A stretch of DNA of 64,000 nt from an uncultured Bacilli bacterium. GTDB lineage: Bacteria > Bacillota_I > Bacilli_A > RF39 > UBA660. A program made the translations under genes and the position numbers. Shown in pieces: positions 62,400-64,000 of the stretch. The first letter of the stretch is position 1, and each line of letters begins with the position of its first letter. The DNA lies in NCBI GenBank assembly GCA_934167935.1, contig CAKPMH010000001.1, forward strand, positions 17,231 through 81,230, written 5' to 3'. The notes beneath the pieces were generated by a model. It was not told where the DNA came from. It saw only the letters and a list, made by a program, of their open reading frames with translations, and ran no database searches.

Positions 62400-63038
62400 C
62401 TAAACTAACTTTTCTTTTTTATTTATTTTATATATTGCTATGCACATAATCAATATTGCCGTTGGAATAATTATGTAATAATATTTAGTATATATCTCGG
62501 CTATTTTTTTTAAAAGTCCACTACCATTATTTTCTCTTATCGTAACTTCATTTTTTTTCATATTGTTTAAATGTTCATTTATTTTTTGTTCATAAACAGA
62601 TTGATCTAAATTTACATCCATCCATTTGCTACAATATACATAATTTTCTATGCCTTTGCATTCACTTCTTTTATAATAAGAATTATAAAATGGTAATTTT
62701 ATATATTTTTCTTTTAATATATCACTCGTACATTCTTTATCTTTTGCATATATCAAGAATCTATGAGCACCTGAAGAAGCATTTTTTATTGTAACTTCTC
62801 TATTAGTATTATAATTTTTATTTGAATAAACATCCTTTAAAACCAAATCATTTTTTAAATTTGTAATTATAATATCAAACTTTTGTGTATTTTCATTTGC
62901 TGTATATGTTATATTAACATTACTTGCTAATTTTTGTAATCTTATTATTTCACTATCGCTACAACTAGCTTTTGTATGTTTGGGACTCAAAACAATAAGG
63001 ATTAATAATAGACAAAAACAAATATTTTTTTTCATCAC
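62400..63038 (-). CDS. Type I membrane protein, paralog 2
   Basis: 212 aa. Signal peptide (1-24) ending near KASCSD, an extracellular domain with five or six Cys and a C-terminal transmembrane helix (about 188-205) followed by a Lys-rich tail. About half of the positions, including SCSDxEI and RLxKLAxNV, are shared with the gene at 63128-63763. Just 13 bp upstream of the 971-aa gene, in the same unit. Unknown function. Confidence 0.7.
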   Translation of the reverse strand: MMKKNICFCLLLILIVLSPKHTKASCSDSEIIRLQKLASNVNITYTANENTQKFDIIITNLKNDLVLKDVYSNKNYNTNREVTIKNASSGAHRFLIYAKDKECTSDILKEKYIKLPFYNSYYKRSECKGIENYVYCSKWMDVNLDQSVYEQKINEHLNNMKKNEVTIRENNGSGLLKKIAEIYTKYYYIIIPTAILIMCIAIYKINKKEKLV

Positions 63039-63070
63039 ATATCCTCCTTAGTCTTTTATTCTCATTATCA

Positions 63071-63098
63071 ATTATAGCATACTTTTTTTTAATTGCAA
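63071..63098 (-). promoter_or_regulatory. Promoter of the Tad gene unit (paralog 2 onward)
   Basis: TTGCAA, 16-nt spacer, extended -10 TGCTATAAT on the minus strand, downstream of a terminator. Confidence 0.6.
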
Positions 63099-63099
63099 A

Positions 63100-63131
63100 T
63101 AAAAAAAGTATAAATAATTTTATACTTTTAA
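63100..63131 (-). terminator. Terminator after paralog 1
   Basis: Stem AAAGTATAAA/ATTTATACTTT, then a T-run on the minus strand, overlapping the stop codon of the 211-aa gene. Confidence 0.75.
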
Positions 63132-63763
63132 ATAATTTCTTCACTTTTATTCTTAAGATATATTATTAGGCATAAAGATGATATTATTGTTGGCAAAATT
63201 ATATAATAATAGCTTACATAAAATTGAATAATTATGTCTTTTAATATATATAAAATACTTTTTGTATTTTTTACTTCTTTTTCTTCTATTTTTTTTACTT
63301 CTTTATTATATTCATCTACTTTTTGTTTCCATATATCATATGAAAGATTAGAATTTAGCCATTTATTACAATAAGAATACTCTTCAAAATTTTTGCATTC
63401 ATTATATGCATAATATTTATTATAGTAAGGTAATTCTATATATTTTGATGATAATGCACTTTCATAGCAATTTTTATCACTAGCATAAATATAAAATTTA
63501 TGCTTGCCAGAATTAAAATTTTTTATTGTTACTTCTGGGTAATTACTATAGTACTTATTATGAGTAAGATCATTTATTGATAAATCATCTGTAACATTTG
63601 TAAATGTGATCATAAATTTATTTGTTTTTTCATTATATGTATAACTTGCTGTTACATTATTTGCAAGTTTTGATAATCTAGTTATTTCATCATCACTACA
63701 TGATGCTTGTACATTTTCTATTAAAATTAAAAACAGAGTTACTAAAAAGATTATCTTTTTCAT
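63128..63763 (-). CDS. Type I membrane protein, paralog 1
   Basis: 211 aa, same layout as the 62.4-kb paralog: signal peptide (about 1-20), conserved SCSDDEITRLSKLANNV start, six Cys at similar places (CYESA, NEC, SYCNKWLNSNL) and a C-terminal membrane helix (about 182-203). It has a promoter upstream and a terminator downstream. It probably accompanies the partial giant protein at the right edge. Unknown function. Confidence 0.7.
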   Translation of the reverse strand: MKKIIFLVTLFLILIENVQASCSDDEITRLSKLANNVTASYTYNEKTNKFMITFTNVTDDLSINDLTHNKYYSNYPEVTIKNFNSGKHKFYIYASDKNCYESALSSKYIELPYYNKYYAYNECKNFEEYSYCNKWLNSNLSYDIWKQKVDEYNKEVKKIEEKEVKNTKSILYILKDIIIQFYVSYYYIILPTIISSLCLIIYLKNKSEEII

Positions 63764-63787
63764 TATATCACCCTTTATTCTTAGTAA

Positions 63788-63816
63788 ATTATATCATGGA
63801 TAAATTAGCTTGTAAA
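63788..63816 (-). promoter_or_regulatory. Promoter of paralog 1
   Basis: TTTACA, 17-nt spacer, TATAAT on the minus strand. Confidence 0.65.
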
Positions 63817-63821
63817 TCAAT

Positions 63822-63851
63822 AAAAAAGTATAAACTAGATGTTTACACTTA
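63822..63851 (-). terminator. Terminator after the partial giant protein gene
   Basis: Stem AAGTGTAAAC/GTTTATACTT (one G-U) followed by TTTTTT on the minus strand; it includes the stop codon. Confidence 0.75.
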
Positions 63852-64000
63852 ATTATTTGAATTATAGCATGCATCAAAATCTTCTTTTGTTGATGATGCA
63901 TTTAAACTTTTGCAAGATGATACACCTTCTATTTTTATATCTGTATCTAATCCTGCTACTTTATCATGTAAGAAATAACTTATACAATTTGATGTATTGT
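63849..64000 (-). CDS. C-terminus of a second giant Cys-rich protein (cut by window edge)
   Basis: Last 50 codons only. The visible end (SNCISYFLHDKVAG ... FDACYNSNN) aligns with the end of the 971-aa protein: CIS-x-FL-H at the same distance and C-Y-x-SNN at the end. It is therefore likely a paralog of that protein, the first of a duplicated module. The terminator follows at once. Confidence 0.75.
   Translation of the reverse strand, partial: NTSNCISYFLHDKVAGLDTDIKIEGVSSCKSLNASSTKEDFDACYNSNN

Noticed and set aside
40339..64000. Integrative conjugative element
   Set aside because: No relaxase, integrase, replication genes or flanking direct repeats were found in the window, and the region has the same base composition as its neighbours. 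It could still be a relic if the missing parts lie beyond 64 kb.
1..64000. Alternative genetic code (TGA as Trp), suggested by the low GC content
   Set aside because: TGA clearly serves as a stop in pcrA and in the 183-aa VirB4 part, and Trp is encoded by TGG in the genes inspected.

Overview
The window is a stretch of very AT-rich bacterial chromosome with tightly packed genes, mostly on the minus strand. Genes use the standard bacterial code: TGA is a stop, as at the pcrA end and the VirB4 N-terminal ORF end. The rimP-nusA-ylxR-infB operon, a T-box leader, a yqeG-yqeH pair, scpA-scpB and a TagGH-type ABC exporter point to a low-GC Firmicute. The small gene sizes and base composition suggest a reduced-genome Bacilli/Erysipelotrichia- or RF39-like, probably host-associated lineage; that placement is inference. 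Three spore-coat type genes (SpoVID-, YsxE/CotS- and CotD-like) suggest a lineage that forms spores or did so recently.

Layout. 1-24.7 kb is housekeeping: a partial HerA-like ATPase, yqeG-yqeH, a sugar nucleotidyltransferase, a 52-aa membrane protein and pcrA, cysE, scpAB, an Asn/Gln-rich tail-anchored protein, a heterodimeric ABC exporter, a T-box controlled HAD-deoC-tyrS operon, rbfA, a hybrid histidine kinase, a PlsC-type acyltransferase, a Nudix hydrolase, the rimP-nusA-ylxR-infB operon with a very short rimP, and three plus-strand membrane or envelope genes. 24.7-40.3 kb holds tRNA-Ala(UGC), tRNA-Leu(CAA), tagGH-like genes, a PrsW-like protease, a Cys-rich surface protein with an Asn-Thr dipeptide tract, a CotD-like protein, ffh, ysxE/spoVID-like genes, lon, rmuC, a VTT-family membrane protein and a rhodanese.

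40.3-64 kb is the main accessory region and runs off the right edge. It is a minus-strand array joining a Tad (type IVc) pilus assembly set to a Gram-positive type IV secretion core. The Tad set is CpaB, TadA, TadB, TadC, TadZ and four small prepilin-like proteins. The secretion core is two VirB2-like proteins, a VirB6-like protein, PrgI, a VirB4 split into two ORFs, a SpoIID plus double-M23 cell-wall hydrolase, a lipoprotein and VirD4. Large Cys-rich secreted proteins and two paralogous type I membrane proteins lie at the upstream end. No relaxase, integrase or attachment sites are visible, so I read it as a chromosomal surface or secretion machine rather than an obvious conjugative element. 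Several internal promoters and terminators divide it into transcription units.

No stretch above 300 bp lacks a gene. The longest gaps are the T-box leader (14398-14593), the divergent acyltransferase/Nudix spacer (17963-18117) and the divergent rimP/CPBP spacer (22454-22600). Many promoters place the -10 box only a few bases upstream of the ribosome binding site, so 5' leaders are very short.
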